DNA of 64,000 nucleotides from Austropuccinia psidii (Eukaryota > Basidiomycota > Pucciniomycetes > Pucciniales > Sphaerophragmiaceae): positions 4,869,888 through 4,933,887 of the forward strand of contig JALGQZ010000014.1 of the NCBI GenBank assembly GCA_023105745.1, given 5' to 3'. A program made the translations under genes and the position numbers. Under the pieces are notes generated by a model that did not search any database, was not told the origin of the DNA, and saw nothing but the letters and a program-made list of their open reading frames with translations. Within the stretch, counting starts at the first letter, position 1. Each line of letters starts with the position of its first letter. Positions 23,367 to 35,379 of this stretch are shown here, in pieces.

Positions 23367-25546
23367 TTACAAGATCACTCCAGCTGGAGTTAGAGACCCC
23401 TCCAGCTCAATATGATGATCACAGGCGTGCTGAGGAGGAGGTTTTTCTGCTTTCACCTTGGAGAATACATCCAAATATTGGTGATAGACAAAAGGAACAA
23501 CCTTCAACACGGTTTTGACTTCTTCTGGCTCTTCCTTCTCATCCCACAACTCCTCCAGGGATTCATGATAAGATGAATGAGGGAGGTCCATATTCCCAAA
23601 GAGGATATGAAGTGAAGATAAAGAATTATCTTCTCCAACATCTTGAATATCTTTGAAGACTTCATCTCTAGAAGATAGTAATGAAGGATGGGAATTAAGG
23701 GAGGGAATATGGACAGAAGATGGAAATGATGGTGTTCTAGAATCACCAACCAGAGCTGCACATGATTTTGCAGAAGAAAAGTAATTACTGAAAGAAGTTG
23801 AAGGATCAGAATATTTGTTTTTATCAGAATTCAAGGTGATCAGCCCTTGCCTCAAATCAATAGAAGGATTAAAACAACTAAGAAAGTCAAAGCCCAATAT
23901 GAGGTCTTCTACCTTGGGAGTATCAATGACTAAAAAATCCCATTCAAAGCTTGGTAATGAAGGAAGCTCAACCATATATTCAGTATGGTGAGTCACAAAT
24001 AAGGAAGGAGACTCAGAGGATTCAAGAATGATAAGAGGAATCTTCTCTGGGAGTTCTGAAATGGTCAAAGAATACTTGTGAACAAACTTCTTTGCAATAA
24101 ATGAGTTTGTAGCACCAGAATCAATGAGAATACTGTAAAACATATCAGAGAGAGAAGAAAAAACAAATAATTTAAGAGAATTTTTGACACCAGTATTCAG
24201 AATGCACAATTGTGCTCTGGGTGGAAAACAATGAAGACCATTGAACACAACTTGATCTTCATTCAGGCTTTTCCCTGGCTGGGAAATTGCCTGATGGTTG
24301 GGTAAGCTTGTTTTGAGGCATTTTGAAGCAGGACTCAAGACTATGTTTCCCACCACAATAGGTACATAGACCCTCCTTGATTTTTCTTTTGTTTTCAGAA
24401 TTCATTAACTTGAAGTCTTTATTCAGCAAAAAAGAATGGGGCTTGTCCCTCTTTTGAAAATTCTTCTTCTTCTTATGGCTTGAGCTTGAAGAATTTTGAG
24501 GATGAGAAGAAATCAATTTTGAGGCTTCAGGCTTCTTCTCTTGATGATGATTAATCTCCTTTTGCCTCTCATGGTACCTGGTATCAAGCTCCAGGGTAAT
24601 ATCACTTAAGTCTTGAGTGATGGGAGGCCAATTGATCCAAAATCCTGGATGGAAATCCCTTCCTTAAATGATGAATGAGAGCCCTTTCACCCCAATCCCC
24701 AATTCTTGACACCAAACTTCTAAAATCAGAAATTTATAAAGATACATGCCCGCCTTATTTCATTCTTAAGGAATCTAATTCTGCTTCAACTTCTCTGACT
24801 TCATTTGGGTCCCCAAATAAAGTGAATAGTTGAGATTCAAATAATGTCCAATAATTAAGAAGGTATCTTGGGTCTTTATTGGTGAGGTGGGAAAGAGAAG
24901 GCTCAATCCATTTTGCAGCCCTGCCAATAAGAAATGAAGTGGCATAGAGAACTTTCCTTTTGTCTTGAGAGAAATTTTCCGGATCATTATGAAAGATTAA
25001 TTGACAAGACTGAATAAAGCTTCTGACTTTGAAGGGCTGAGTCCCATCAAAGCATTCTGGTGCCTTCATAGATGGAGTCTTGATGACTCAGAAGATGAAG
25101 CTGCTTGATTATTGGCCATAATTTGAGTCATCTTCTGCATAATGGCTAATAAGGATGGTTCAGACTGATAAGAAACAGGCTGATCAGACTGGGCTAGAGT
25201 TGGTCCTCCAGTCCCTTGGGGTACCCCTACAGGATCAGTAGTGCCTTCAGTACCATCAGACTCCTCCTCTTCCACAGAATTTTCCTCCTCCTCTTCACCA
25301 TCTTCACCTGGACCCTCGAAAATGGTCCTTGAAGTCCCTTGGAATCCACCAACTACTCCTGAGAATGAGCTTGATCTTCTTGGCCCTCTTCCTTCCTGGA
25401 TGGATGGTGCTGCTCCTTCCATATGGGGCCCTCAGTTGAGGAACTGCTGAGGTGCCATCAAGGGGAGCTCTTGGAGTTGGAGTAAGAACAGCTTGAGTTC
25501 TGGCCTGAGATCTTGTCTGTGTTGCAGGAGGTGAGTGTTGGATGGA
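23367..25546 (-). pseudogene. Gypsy family A gag-protease relic
   Basis: Minus-strand 5' half of a Gypsy polyprotein in several frames. Gag starts at 25546 (MSIQHSPPATQTRSQAR). After a frameshift comes an acidic Glu-rich segment, then the retrotransposon-gag domain (APECFDGTQPFKVRSFIQS, AAKWIEPSLSHL, FESQLFTLFGDP) at about 25070-24755. A zinc knuckle, CTYCGGKHSLESC (CX2CX3HX4C), lies near 24365. The aspartic protease reads LIDSGATNSFIAKKF with LILGFDFL downstream (24130-23895). The frame ends after CDHHIELEGSLTPAGVIL, the usual lead-in to reverse transcriptase, and breaks there. RT, RNase H and integrase are missing. Its 5' LTR is at 26245-27799. The plus-strand relic at 8051-12393 keeps the opposite half of the same family. 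Confidence 0.85.
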
Positions 25547-26244
25547 CATGATTTCAGGATAAAAAATCAAAATTTGCTTGAAGTCAAAGTCAACAATCAA
25601 ATCTTGAGGAATATCAATCAATAAAAGTGAAATCTTGAAGTAATCAATCAATTAAAGTCAAATGAAATCTTCAAGTCAATAAATCAATATGTCAAAATCA
25701 ATCAAAAACCAAAATCTTGCGAAATAAATCAATCAATCAAATGAATTCTTGAGGCAAAATCAATTTATGTCAAAATTCTTGATGTGAAAAATCAGCAAAA
25801 TCAATAAAATCTTCAGGTCAATCAATTTTCTTGAAGTAAATATCAATTATATGTCAAATCAATCAATCAATTCAAATCAAGTGAGTTCTTCTTGAAAATC
25901 AAAATTCTTGAATAATGAATCAAAATTAATCTTGATGTGAAGAATGTGTCTGAATGAATTTAAATGAGAAATTTGAAAATCAAATGAAATTTAATATTAC
26001 GCCTGAATTATGAATGGATTAAGAATTTGATGATTTGAATAAGATTTAAAAGAGAAACAAAAAATAGAATTGGGTCAGCTTTCAATTTTCAAAATGAAGA
26101 ATGAATGAGAGAAAATTGAGAGGTGACAAAGAATCATGAAGTTCATAAGCATTGAAGAGTCATAATTTTGATGAAATGAGTGAATCAGAATGATAAAAAA
26201 ATTAATTAACAGAATGAAAATAAATTATGAGTTAATTAATATAA
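25547..26244 (-). other. Gypsy A 5' untranslated leader
   Basis: About 700 bp between the 5' LTR and gag, rich in TCAATCAATCAAAATC-like short repeats on the plus strand (about 25590-25950). No clear tRNA primer-binding site is seen next to the LTR end; the sequence there, read on the minus strand, is TTATATTAATTAACTC. Confidence 0.5.
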
Positions 26245-27799
26245 TGTCACAGGGGCACTTATGGAAGTAAAAGTGGACTGGCACTCAGGAATCAAGAACT
26301 CACTTGGAGGGCTCCAAAAGATTAAAGGAATAAAAGAATATACTTCTTCAAAGAAGAATAAAAGGGTAAAGACCAATATGCCAAAGATAAAAGAAAAGGA
26401 AGCCAATTTCCAGGATAATAAGAAGCCAAGAGCCAAAGAGCCAACCAAATGAATCCTCAATTCACTGTTTCAACCTGCCAGAAAGAGCAATGGAATTAGT
26501 AAAGGATATGACCACCAATATTCACGGACAGGCAAAGAAGAAAAGGTGCAAATGACTGACTTGAGATTATCAGTATTTACTTTAATAAGGATAAGAATAA
26601 ATCCAATATATTAATTAACTGGGGAGAAAGTCCCCAGGTGATGAAAGGTGGCCAGTATATGAGCAAAACTGAGAGGCTGATCCTGGAAGGTGAATCATCC
26701 GGCTTTATTGTCTTAATTGGGTCAATACAGCTCTGGCCATCTTTAGAATTGAATTGTGTGATTGAATTCCCACAGTGGAATATGAATTGTCCCAATTGGG
26801 TCAAGGACATACAGGCATGATTGATTGCTTCCTGTATGGACCAATTGAGTTGTCCAAGGAGTATTGAAGTACTTGCTGCCTTGACGGCTGATTGAATGAT
26901 GAATAACCTCTGAGAATGGCCCTTGGAATGATCCTGAAAGAATTGCCAACCCAACTCCTGCAGAACCAGGTGGTTGGGGTCCTGACCTGGTCTTCTGATA
27001 GCCGCCATGGATTGCCATACTGATGAGCTGAAAAGTCCTCCTTCAAAATTGGTGATGTATTTTGGGACCTTGATTTGGGATCATGGAATTGGGTCCTGAA
27101 AACTTCACCATTGGATTTCTGAGCGAAAATGGTGCATAATGGTATATAATACCATATATGCACCACTCCTGCATCCTTGAGTATGGGGTGCATGAAGGAA
27201 TGGGAAATCTTCCCCTTGAGCTGAGCTGGTGGCCTCTGGGGGTTACCAGAGGCCATGGCTGAAAATGGGCCACAGGTGGTCCTTTGGGTTCTTGGCCAAA
27301 ATTGGTGGATTTGGGTCCATGGTCAAAGAAGCTGGCTCAGGTGGGCCCACTTGTGGTTTGGGACCCACCTGGCCTTGGGGGCTAGTGGAATGCCCCCTTT
27401 GGCCCCTTTTGGCCTCATTGGATTAGGCCAGAAGGGGCGGTAGAGGCCATAGGGGGCCAAAAAGGCCATTCAGCCCAAAACCCCCCTAATATAAGGGGTT
27501 GGGCCAAAAGACCTGATGGTGGATAGAGGGTCCTTAGACCCCTGGAATACTGAAAGGACCCCACAGGCCCAAAAACAAAGATAAAGGCCTGGGGGTTGGT
27601 GAGATGGAAGTTGGCCAGGGAGGCCAATGATGGCAGGATATGGCCAGGGGAAAAGGTGTTATGACCAAAAGGCCATAGAGCACCAGAGGGGGCCAATTGG
27701 CCATAAAGGATATGCTGTGTCCAATTGGCCCCAACTTGGCTTTCAGGCTGGGATTGCCGCAACACCAATTGAGGAGGGACATTCTTTGTGGTTGTGACA
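26245..27799 (-). mobile_element. 5' LTR of Gypsy family A, minus orientation (1555 bp)
   Basis: On the minus strand it opens TGTCACAACCACAAAG and closes GCCCCTGTGACA, the same ends as the LTR at 10758-12393. The GGCC-rich U3, the TATA palindrome (27131-27163) and the CTGGCAGGTTG-type block are shared. The gag-protease relic follows in the correct order. The bases outside (TATAA at 26240-26244, ACTTG at 27800-27804) differ, as expected for one LTR of a longer element rather than a solo LTR. ORFs within are shadows. Confidence 0.8.
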
Positions 27800-27839
27800 A
27801 CTTGCATATTTCTTAGAAAAATTCATTATTCTTTTATTT

Positions 27840-28255
27840 TATCTTCTTCAACTTTTGGATTCTTCTGAGTGAGCTCCTCAATTACTGAGCGCCAGGCCAC
27901 TCTTTTTTTCCCCAAGAGCCCGTGTAACACTGAGATTCTCCCTCTGAGGAATATCTTCCCAGTTAATTATAAGATTTTATCTCTTTCTTATAATAAGTTA
28001 TTATTAATACTTCCAGTAAGCTTTAGCCTTTCCTATCCTGTTCAGATTCTTTCTGAAAGGTAAAAACAGTGTACTTTGTATTTTCTCATAGTTAACTCCT
28101 ATCTTATTATTGCTTATACTCACATGTTACCTATTTTTATATGATAAATGTTATTTCTCCTTTTCACTACTTAATTGTTTTATTCCTTTTCCTCTGATCC
28201 CCTGAGTGCCATTCTAGCTCCACTTGGAAGAGACCCTGCGACCAATGGTGTCTTC
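27840..28255 (+). repeat. decayed LTR 3'-end fragments, plus orientation
   Basis: 27850-27930 (GAGTGAGCTCC, GCGCCAGGCCACT, CCCCAAGAGCCCGTGTAACA) matches the last ~90 bp of the Gypsy A LTR (12330-12393). 27955-28250 starts again with CTTCCCAGTTAATTA and goes through TTCTTTCTGAAAGGT to a GAGTGCCATTCTAGC end. It looks like a second, more decayed copy of the last ~400 bp. Confidence 0.5.
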
Positions 28256-28479
28256 CTTTCAGTTTAAAAGAAAACAGAATTTATTTGATATTTATGGAAC
28301 CTTTTTTTTGAAATTCCACACCATATCTCATTAAATCTAGCAGTAAATTACTTCCACTTCTATTTATTCCCTTTGGTTTTATTTGTTTGTTCTTCCCTTA
28401 GCCCACAAAAGCTAATTCTCAGATTTTCCATTTTGATTTTTGTTATTCTCATAGTTTTCCCTTACAAAATCAATTTAAT

Positions 28480-29731
28480 GTGTCAGCCTGTGACTCAAAA
28501 CCAGAGCACAAGCATGACAGCCAAAATACCATAAACCAATGGTATAGCCAAGATACCACCAAAACATGGAGCTGAGCCAAATCAGCTCAAAAGGTATCAA
28601 ACAAAAGAGGAAACTCACCTCTTTCTGAAAATATAAGTCCCATCACCATAGGACAAGAAATAACAAAGTTATTCCTGCTCAAAGTTATTGCTGAGCAGAA
28701 ACCTTAATTTTCACCTCTCATCTAAAATCTAGAAGGAGATTCTTAACCCCATCAAATGGGTATTCAAAATGAAGCTCTAATCCAGGGCTATCCAATGGTA
28801 CCAGCCAAACTGAGCTAGCACCAATATTACTGGAGTTATGGTCAATTTCGGGCCAAATAAGGGTGAACAAAACATTCACCTCTCATCTAACTTCTACAGT
28901 TTTAGTGTGGGATACTTCAAGTGGGGTCTTTTTGGAAAGAGCAAAATCAGGTCTATCTGATGTTGTCATCCACTTCCCCATATCTCAGCTACTGCAGAAG
29001 TTATGGGGCAAACAAGCTCAATACAGCTTTTTGCCTAAAACATGCAAATGTATAAAATTCTTGTACATGGGATAACGTTGCCATATTTAATGATACCCAT
29101 GTCAAATGAGGTACCATTGTGTAGAGCAAATACAGGGCTACACACTGAACCAATTTTGAGGTTGATATCTCAAGCATTGACAAAGTTATGGCTGTTTTAA
29201 GGTCAGATTCCCACCTGCTGTCATATACAGCCTTACCATGGGATAATATCCCATAATCATGAATATGAGGTGTCAAATAGACAAAGAAGCATGTTTTTAC
29301 TTCAATACCTCATATGTCAGTCAATACTGGGGTCCCATACAGTTTCTGTACAGCATTCTACGCATCATACACGTCAGAATCAGGCTGTGAGGTCCCCAGA
29401 TGAAAATTTTCACCCTGTATTGGTGAAAACTGCCCAGATGTGGTTTCAAAACCACATCTGAGCCCAATACAGGTTATACAGGCTGTTTTCAAACCACAAG
29501 CCAGTACTAGAGAGTGAAAAATCTTCACTTCCTCTACATGGAAAGGTCTAGCACCCTTTCCACCCCATTTCAGGATAAAAAGGAGGCTTTTCACAGCCAG
29601 AATTGTCTCCTCATCCTGCTCTTGAATAACCTACATAGTAAACTGTCAAAAACAGTTTTACTCTTGGTTAATAATCAGGTATAATTATAAATTTAATTAT
29701 TGTAGTCTTTTATTATTGTAACCCAACAGAT
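28480..29731 (+). repeat. LTR-like region built of ~170-bp modules
   Basis: TGTCAGCCTGTGAC near 28480 and TGTAACCCAACA ending at about 29731 could be LTR ends; no target duplication was confirmed. Inside, a module recurs about every 165-186 bp and ends in an AAGTTAT or GTTATGG phrase (about 28666, 28833, 29000, 29186). Other parts repeat in step: CACCTCTCATCTAA (28707, 28879), GGGATA-x-CAAATG/CAAGTG and a CAGGGCTA/CAGGTCTA element. No long ORF belongs to it. Unlike the Gypsy A LTR in sequence. Confidence 0.45.
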
Positions 29732-30829
29732 AAAGCTGCACCCAGGTCTTTCAACAGCGCTCACCACCACTATATCATATATAGTAAAGCCCTTTTAATC
29801 TTAAATTCAAATATTTTTAAACCCTTATAACTCTTTTTAAACTATTTTTACCGTGTCACAAAAATAGTTAAAGTTGTAGTTAGCCTATTTACACCTTTAT
29901 CATAGTTTCCTCCTGACATAATGTATCATTTCATTGTTTGAATTGCTTTTAGTGTAAGTGATCAAAATCTTTTTATTGATATACTCAAGAAGTATTTTTA
30001 TCTATTCTGATCTACTAAGGAGTTGTCTACTCATAGATTTTTTGAATAAAATCTAAACCTTTTCATTTAATAAGTTATTTTTAATTCTCTTTATTTGTCA
30101 TTCTCAATTTTTTTTTTTGAGAAAATCACTTTTTGTTATAATTTAACAGTCCTTTCTTATGAATTTGTTTAATTCAAGTACCTATTTAGAATGAAATTTT
30201 CAAATCTGGAGTTGTTGAAGATTCAGGTATTTTTTTCAAAATTGAATTAATGCATCTATCATTTCTTTGAATTAATTCTAGCTATAAAATAGCATTCAAA
30301 CTATCCTAAAATTGGTTAAAAGATCATTTTATCTATTTGTAACGATCTTATCATTTTTCAAAAAAATAATAAATTTTCTTTTTCAAATCAATTATGTAAA
30401 ACTTCCCCTTTGAAATTATTGGCTTTACTCTTACTATTGTTTTATCTTATTGCAATAACAATATGAACAATTAATTTTAAAGCTTCATTGAATTGATTCT
30501 TATCCATAAATATTTAATATATATATATACCCTACTTTGCAGATTAATTAAGCCTTATTTATGAGAAGCATTCTCTTTTTAATTAGGTTTTGAATTTCTA
30601 ATTGAAAAAAAAAATCCTTAAAAAAAGTAAATAATAATATATATACAATTTGAAGAGTTTTTTGAAAGTAATTTACAAATTTTTGAGTAAATCCTTTTTT
30701 TCAAGAAAAAAAATACCAAGCTTTGATTAAAAATTCTAAAAGAAAAAAAACAATCAAACTTGTTACTTGATTTTTAAGAGTTATCTTCAATATAAGAATG
30801 TAATTTCTAATAAAAAAAAACTTTATGCA
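29732..30829. other. AT-rich intergenic DNA
   Basis: No gene or repeat boundary recognised; many poly-A and poly-T runs. Confidence 0.4.
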
Positions 30830-30941
30830 ACAAAAAATAAAAATAAAAATAAAAATAAAAATAAAAATAAAAATAAAAATAAAAATAAAAATAAAAATAA
30901 AAATAAAGATAAAAATGAAAATAAAAATAAAAATAAAAATA
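30830..30941. repeat. (AAAAAT)n microsatellite, left arm
   Basis: About 110 bp of AAAAAT units with few interruptions (AAAGAT, AATGAA). It is interrupted by MULE copy 2 and resumes at 35380, so the two arms were one array before insertion. Confidence 0.9.
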
Positions 30942-33900
30942 AGGTGTTGGTAAACACACGTAAGCTTTTAGTAAAAACACGTAAGCCCTTACGTGTTTTT
31001 ACCAATTTATGGTAAAAACACGTAAGTGACCTTAATTTTCAAAAAAAAATTCTCAGGCTCATTTTTCAGGATTTTTTTAATTTTTTTTTGCCATATTTTT
31101 CCCGACTTGGCATGTCAATAAGCACAAATTTTTTCAAAATTTTTTTTTTTGCCAAATTTCGCAAATTTGGCCAATATGCCAAAATGGCATATTTTTTTCA
31201 AAAATTCATTTAAAATCTTCCCACTTATGAATTTACTTAATTTTTTTTAAAATTAAGGGTTCAATGTGAAGAATAAAGCACCAGAATCCCATAATTTTGG
31301 GAATTTTTTTGGTTGGGACAAGTGAAGGCGCAAAAAGGGGTTTTTTTCAAATGTTTTTTCCCGTCATTGTAATATGCCTATTTTTACAAGGTGAATTTAA
31401 TAACTTCCCACTTATGAATTTCCTTCATTTTTTCTTTAAATTAAAGGGTTCAATCTGGACAATAAAGAGCCAGAAGCTCATGAATTGGGAAATTTTTTTG
31501 GGTGGGACAACAAGTGAAGGCGCAATGAGTGTTTTTTTTTAACTGTTTTTTCTCTTGTGTGTAATATGAATATTTTCAAGTACAAAAGTTCCACAAGTTT
31601 GATAAAAAATGAGACTGAGGTGGGATTTAAGCAATAAGTATGACTGAGGAGGGGGATAATTGGCATAAATTGTATATACAAAAATCATTCAATCAGAATC
31701 AACCTCCAAAATAGTGGGTTTTTTCTGAGAGGGGGAGGAAGATTGGACAAATACAACATTCTGTGTTTCTTAAATTTATCAGCCCACCCCAGGGCTTGTG
31801 GTTGGGCATGAATCTCCCAGTTCGCAGTAATGGGGGGGACAGGATAAACTTTAGAAATGATGATGTCCAAAGGAACAAAATGAGCACAACTATTCAAGAA
31901 GCAGATGAAAATGGGGGGATTATCATTTGGAGGACAGAAATAAGGGAAAAAAGAAAAAGATTGGGCTGTGGAATAAAAGAAAACTGGTCTTTTATACTTA
32001 TTTGCTATTGGATCCCCCATGTCAGGCATGGACATCCACTTGCTTTTTGGAGCCTGGCCAACATCTTCATACCATTCAATTCTTTCCAAATAAGAGGATA
32101 CTGAGGTAATTAAGGTGTTCATGGCTTCATAAAGGCCTTGATTTCGTTGAATTTCTTCAGCCAAGTCACCTCTGACATCAGCCCATTGATCTTGAGTCTT
32201 GTAAATGAAGTGGGATACTGTTCTCTAGCCACAGTTTCCATCACCCTGGACATTGATGGCCTTGAAGGTGTATTTCAATATAAACTTGGGAAAGTCTTCT
32301 GAGCCAGTTATCTGATAAAATAAGTCCAAAAAATGAATAAATATCAAAATAAACAACATAAAATTACATTAAAAAGAATCAGAAACTCACAAACAGCTTG
32401 GAGCATTCATCACTTGTGTGATAGTTGCTTTGACAATGCTCACAGGTCAAGTCAATTGCATCATAGATATTCAAACTGGTGGCAGGCTTGTGTGATTTTC
32501 TTTGTGATGTTTTGCTTCCAATTGCCAATATTCTTGACCTTCTAAGGGTTACTTCTGATTTATTTAATTCAGTTGCTGAGGGTAGTGAATCTGATGAACT
32601 GATGGATTTAGATAATGACTCCTCAGAATCTTCAGAATCTTCAGATGAGTCCACTTCCATAATTGGAGAGGGGACATTTGACTGGGATCTTGAAGTTGTT
32701 GTGCTGGTCACTTTTGATGGGGGTCTTCCTCTTCTCTTGGATTGACTTTCAATAATTTCAAATCTTGAAGGTTCTCTTTTGGTTTTATTCTTGGCTCCTT
32801 GGGGTCTTCCACAGATATTCTTGCATTCTAGAGGGTCTTCATAATATTTATCATCCTCTTGACTCTTGGGAATTTGATCAAATGGGACTTTTCCAGTCAA
32901 AACATCTTGAAAATGTTGGAGTATTGGAGTGATTTCTGCCATTGGTCTTTGGAACAGGTCTTCCCCAATGTCTTCAAATATTTTCTTGGCTTCATTCTTT
33001 CTTTCTTTTTCAACACTTTGATCATCACCTTGAAAACCAGTCTGAGAAGAATATGACAAATAAAATCAGTTAATCAGAAAAAAAATAATAAGAAGAAATT
33101 CAAAAACCCTCACAGGCAAATTCAAATGCCATTGAGGATGGAAGTCTGATAATTCAAGCCTTTGGCGCTTGGCAAATGCCTTTTGGGTCTTATGCTTGCA
33201 AGGAATGCCTTTATAATTGTTGTATTTTTTGGTGCATTTTTCATTTGGAGGAAATTTTGTTTTGAAATTTTCAAAGGCAATCTGAAGAGCATAATGAGAC
33301 ACCTTGCCATTGAGGGCACAGATGTGTGGAGGAAAATTCTTGACATGGACAATCATTTCTTTGGAGATTATGTTGATAATTTCAATAAATTGTTTTCTGA
33401 ATGCCATGTGGAGTGCCCTGACTACCTCCAGGAGAGTACCAGTGGACTTTTGTAGCCAAAGTTTAACCATGGCATGGGCACCTTCAACTCTGGAGGTGGA
33501 TCCCACACCCAGGTGGCAATGGTGGTTGGTCCAGGCTGGCACATAATACTCCTTTAGAGGAAGCCAGGTATTTTCCAAATACTGCAAGACCTCAGCATTT
33601 TTAACTTGCTTTTGAAGCTTCTTCCAGTTGTCTTTGAAAGACTTTTCAGTGGGTGAATACATAAGCTGAGAAAAGAGTCCCAAAGTCATTAATAAAGACA
33701 ATAATAAGAAAAAAAGTGAAATAAAATGAAATAAAGTGAAGAAGTATATTACTTGATTCCAAAGGCCCATAAAATTTTCAAAATCAGTTCCATGACCAAT
33801 TTTCTTCATGCAATGAGAAGATACATCCTTGTTGATGTGCCATATGCATAGCATGACTTTGGAGTCTGGGAAGAGCTTCTTAATAGAGTTTTTTAAGGCC

Positions 33901-35379
33901 AGATCCCTGTCAATAACAATAACTGGAGGGGGAACAAGATTGGTGTTGTTGAGGACCTTTTAAATGTATTGATTTAATGCCCAAGTATATGAAGTTTAAT
34001 TTTCATTCTTCATCAAACAAAAAGCCCCATAAAAGGTCTTATTTGTTGATCTGAATCCAACAATATGAAAAAGGGGCATTTTGTACTTATTGGTTTTATA
34101 AGTACAATCCATAAGAATGACATGAGGAAAGCCATGAAGAAGTTTTATGGCCAGGGGGTGAGTAAAAAACAAGGAGGTAATGTGTCCCTCAGAATCCCTT
34201 GCAGAGTACCAAACAAAATTTTCTTCTTTGAGAGTGTCAATAAGAGCATCAATGGGCCTTCTGCCTTGCAGTTTGTCTTTCTTGATTTTCTTGACTTGGT
34301 TATAAATGTCTTGAAGGATTACAGGCCTGTCAGACTCCCTCTGGCTGCATAATCGGGCCTGAATTTGCCTTGGCATGAGCAGTGATTCAGACATTTGAGC
34401 AATTTGGGATGTTTCTTGCTCATTGAATTTCCTGAAAGCAGGATGTGCCATGATATTTTCAGTGGCATCATGGCTATGTTCAGGATTTTTGACTTTAAGA
34501 GTCCAAGTGGTACTCTTGGCATATTTCCTGGTATAAAGTCTAAAAGGACAGTCAAGCTTTCTTGAGGTGACTGTTTTGGAGGGGCTTTTGTTGGGATTTG
34601 GGGTGCCAGACCTGTCACAACATATTTCAATTTGGTTGTGGGTCATATTGGACCTCAAGGTGGACACAGCATACCCCTGAGCCCTGGCAACATTATGCAC
34701 ATGTTTCCAAAGAAGCTCAAGGGTCTGAAATTCACCTTCAGTGGGGGGTTGAAGCATTTTTTTAATGAAAATTATGTATAAAAGTAAAAAAAAAGGGGGA
34801 ATTGGGGGATTTGGAATGGGGTAAGAACCTTTCGAAATGTGAAAAAGAGGTGAAAAAAGGTGTGAAAAATGAACAGAAGTGGTTAAGAGTGACAGAAAGT
34901 GGTTTAAATGTGGGATTAATTGATGAGGGATGGTAAAAAATTGAAAATTGAGAGGCTTGAAAGCAGGTTGTTGTGGTGGAAAATGCAGTCTTTGGGGGAA
35001 AAAAAGAAAAAACAGTGTGAAAAGCTTTGCAAAATGGCTTTGATAATGCTGTTTTTCCAAAAAAAAAAAACAATGGTTTGGGGTGGGGATAATGTGGATT
35101 ATTGGGGTGTTTGAGCTTGTTTGTTTTTTTTTGGGGGGGGCTGGGCAAAAAAATCTGAAACAATTTGGAGTTAGAGAGGTTTTGTGGGGAAACAACCTCT
35201 TTTGGGCATGTTTTGGCCCAATACAGGCCCAATGGTGTTTCATTTTTAATTAAAAATGGGCCCATGGCACCCCTTACGTGTTTTTACCAAATTATGGCCA
35301 AAACACATAAGTTTTTAGTAAAAACACGTAAGCTCTTATGTGTTTTTACCAATTTGCTTACGTGTTTTTACCAATACCC
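30942..35379 (-). mobile_element. MULE copy 2, transposase-OTU type
   Basis: 4438-bp sister of the element at 18800-23166, in the same orientation 7.8 kb away. Left end GGTGTTGGTAAACACACG at 30943, right end TTTTTACCAATACCC at 35379. TAAAAATA flanks both sides (30934-30941 and 35380-35387), but the target is an AAAAAT array, so the duplication is only consistent, not proof. Subterminal GTAAAAACACGTAAG motifs occur in both orientations at both ends. Confidence 0.85.
31685..34757 (-). pseudogene. FAR1/MULE transposase fused to CCHC knuckle and OTU domain (copy 2)
   Basis: Exons 34757-33753, 33665-33114, 33041-32391 and 32311-31685 are all multiples of three (945 codons in all), so the splice model is well supported. 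Start MLQPPTEGEF; the longer open frame from 35243 is 5' leader. Domain order: FAR1-like zinc region, DDE core with MDCTYKTN and an intact VIDRDLAL (Asp codon 33909-33911), CIWHINKDV, STSRVEGAHA, a basic/Ser-rich linker with GRPQGAK and RRGRPPS AT-hook-like motifs, knuckle CEHCQSNYHTSDEC (about residues 719-732), then OTU. Three point stops break it: 33996-33998 and 33960-33962 in the catalytic core, and 32225-32227 just after the OTU Cys (GDGNCG-stop). The C-terminus runs about 45 residues past copy 1. Inactive as read. Confidence 0.88.

Noticed and set aside
34758..35243. N-terminal extension of the MULE copy 2 frame starting at 35243
   Set aside because: The frame is Pro/Phe/His-rich, is not kept in frame in copy 1, and spans T-rich leader DNA. 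MLQPPTEGEF at 34757 is the shared start.
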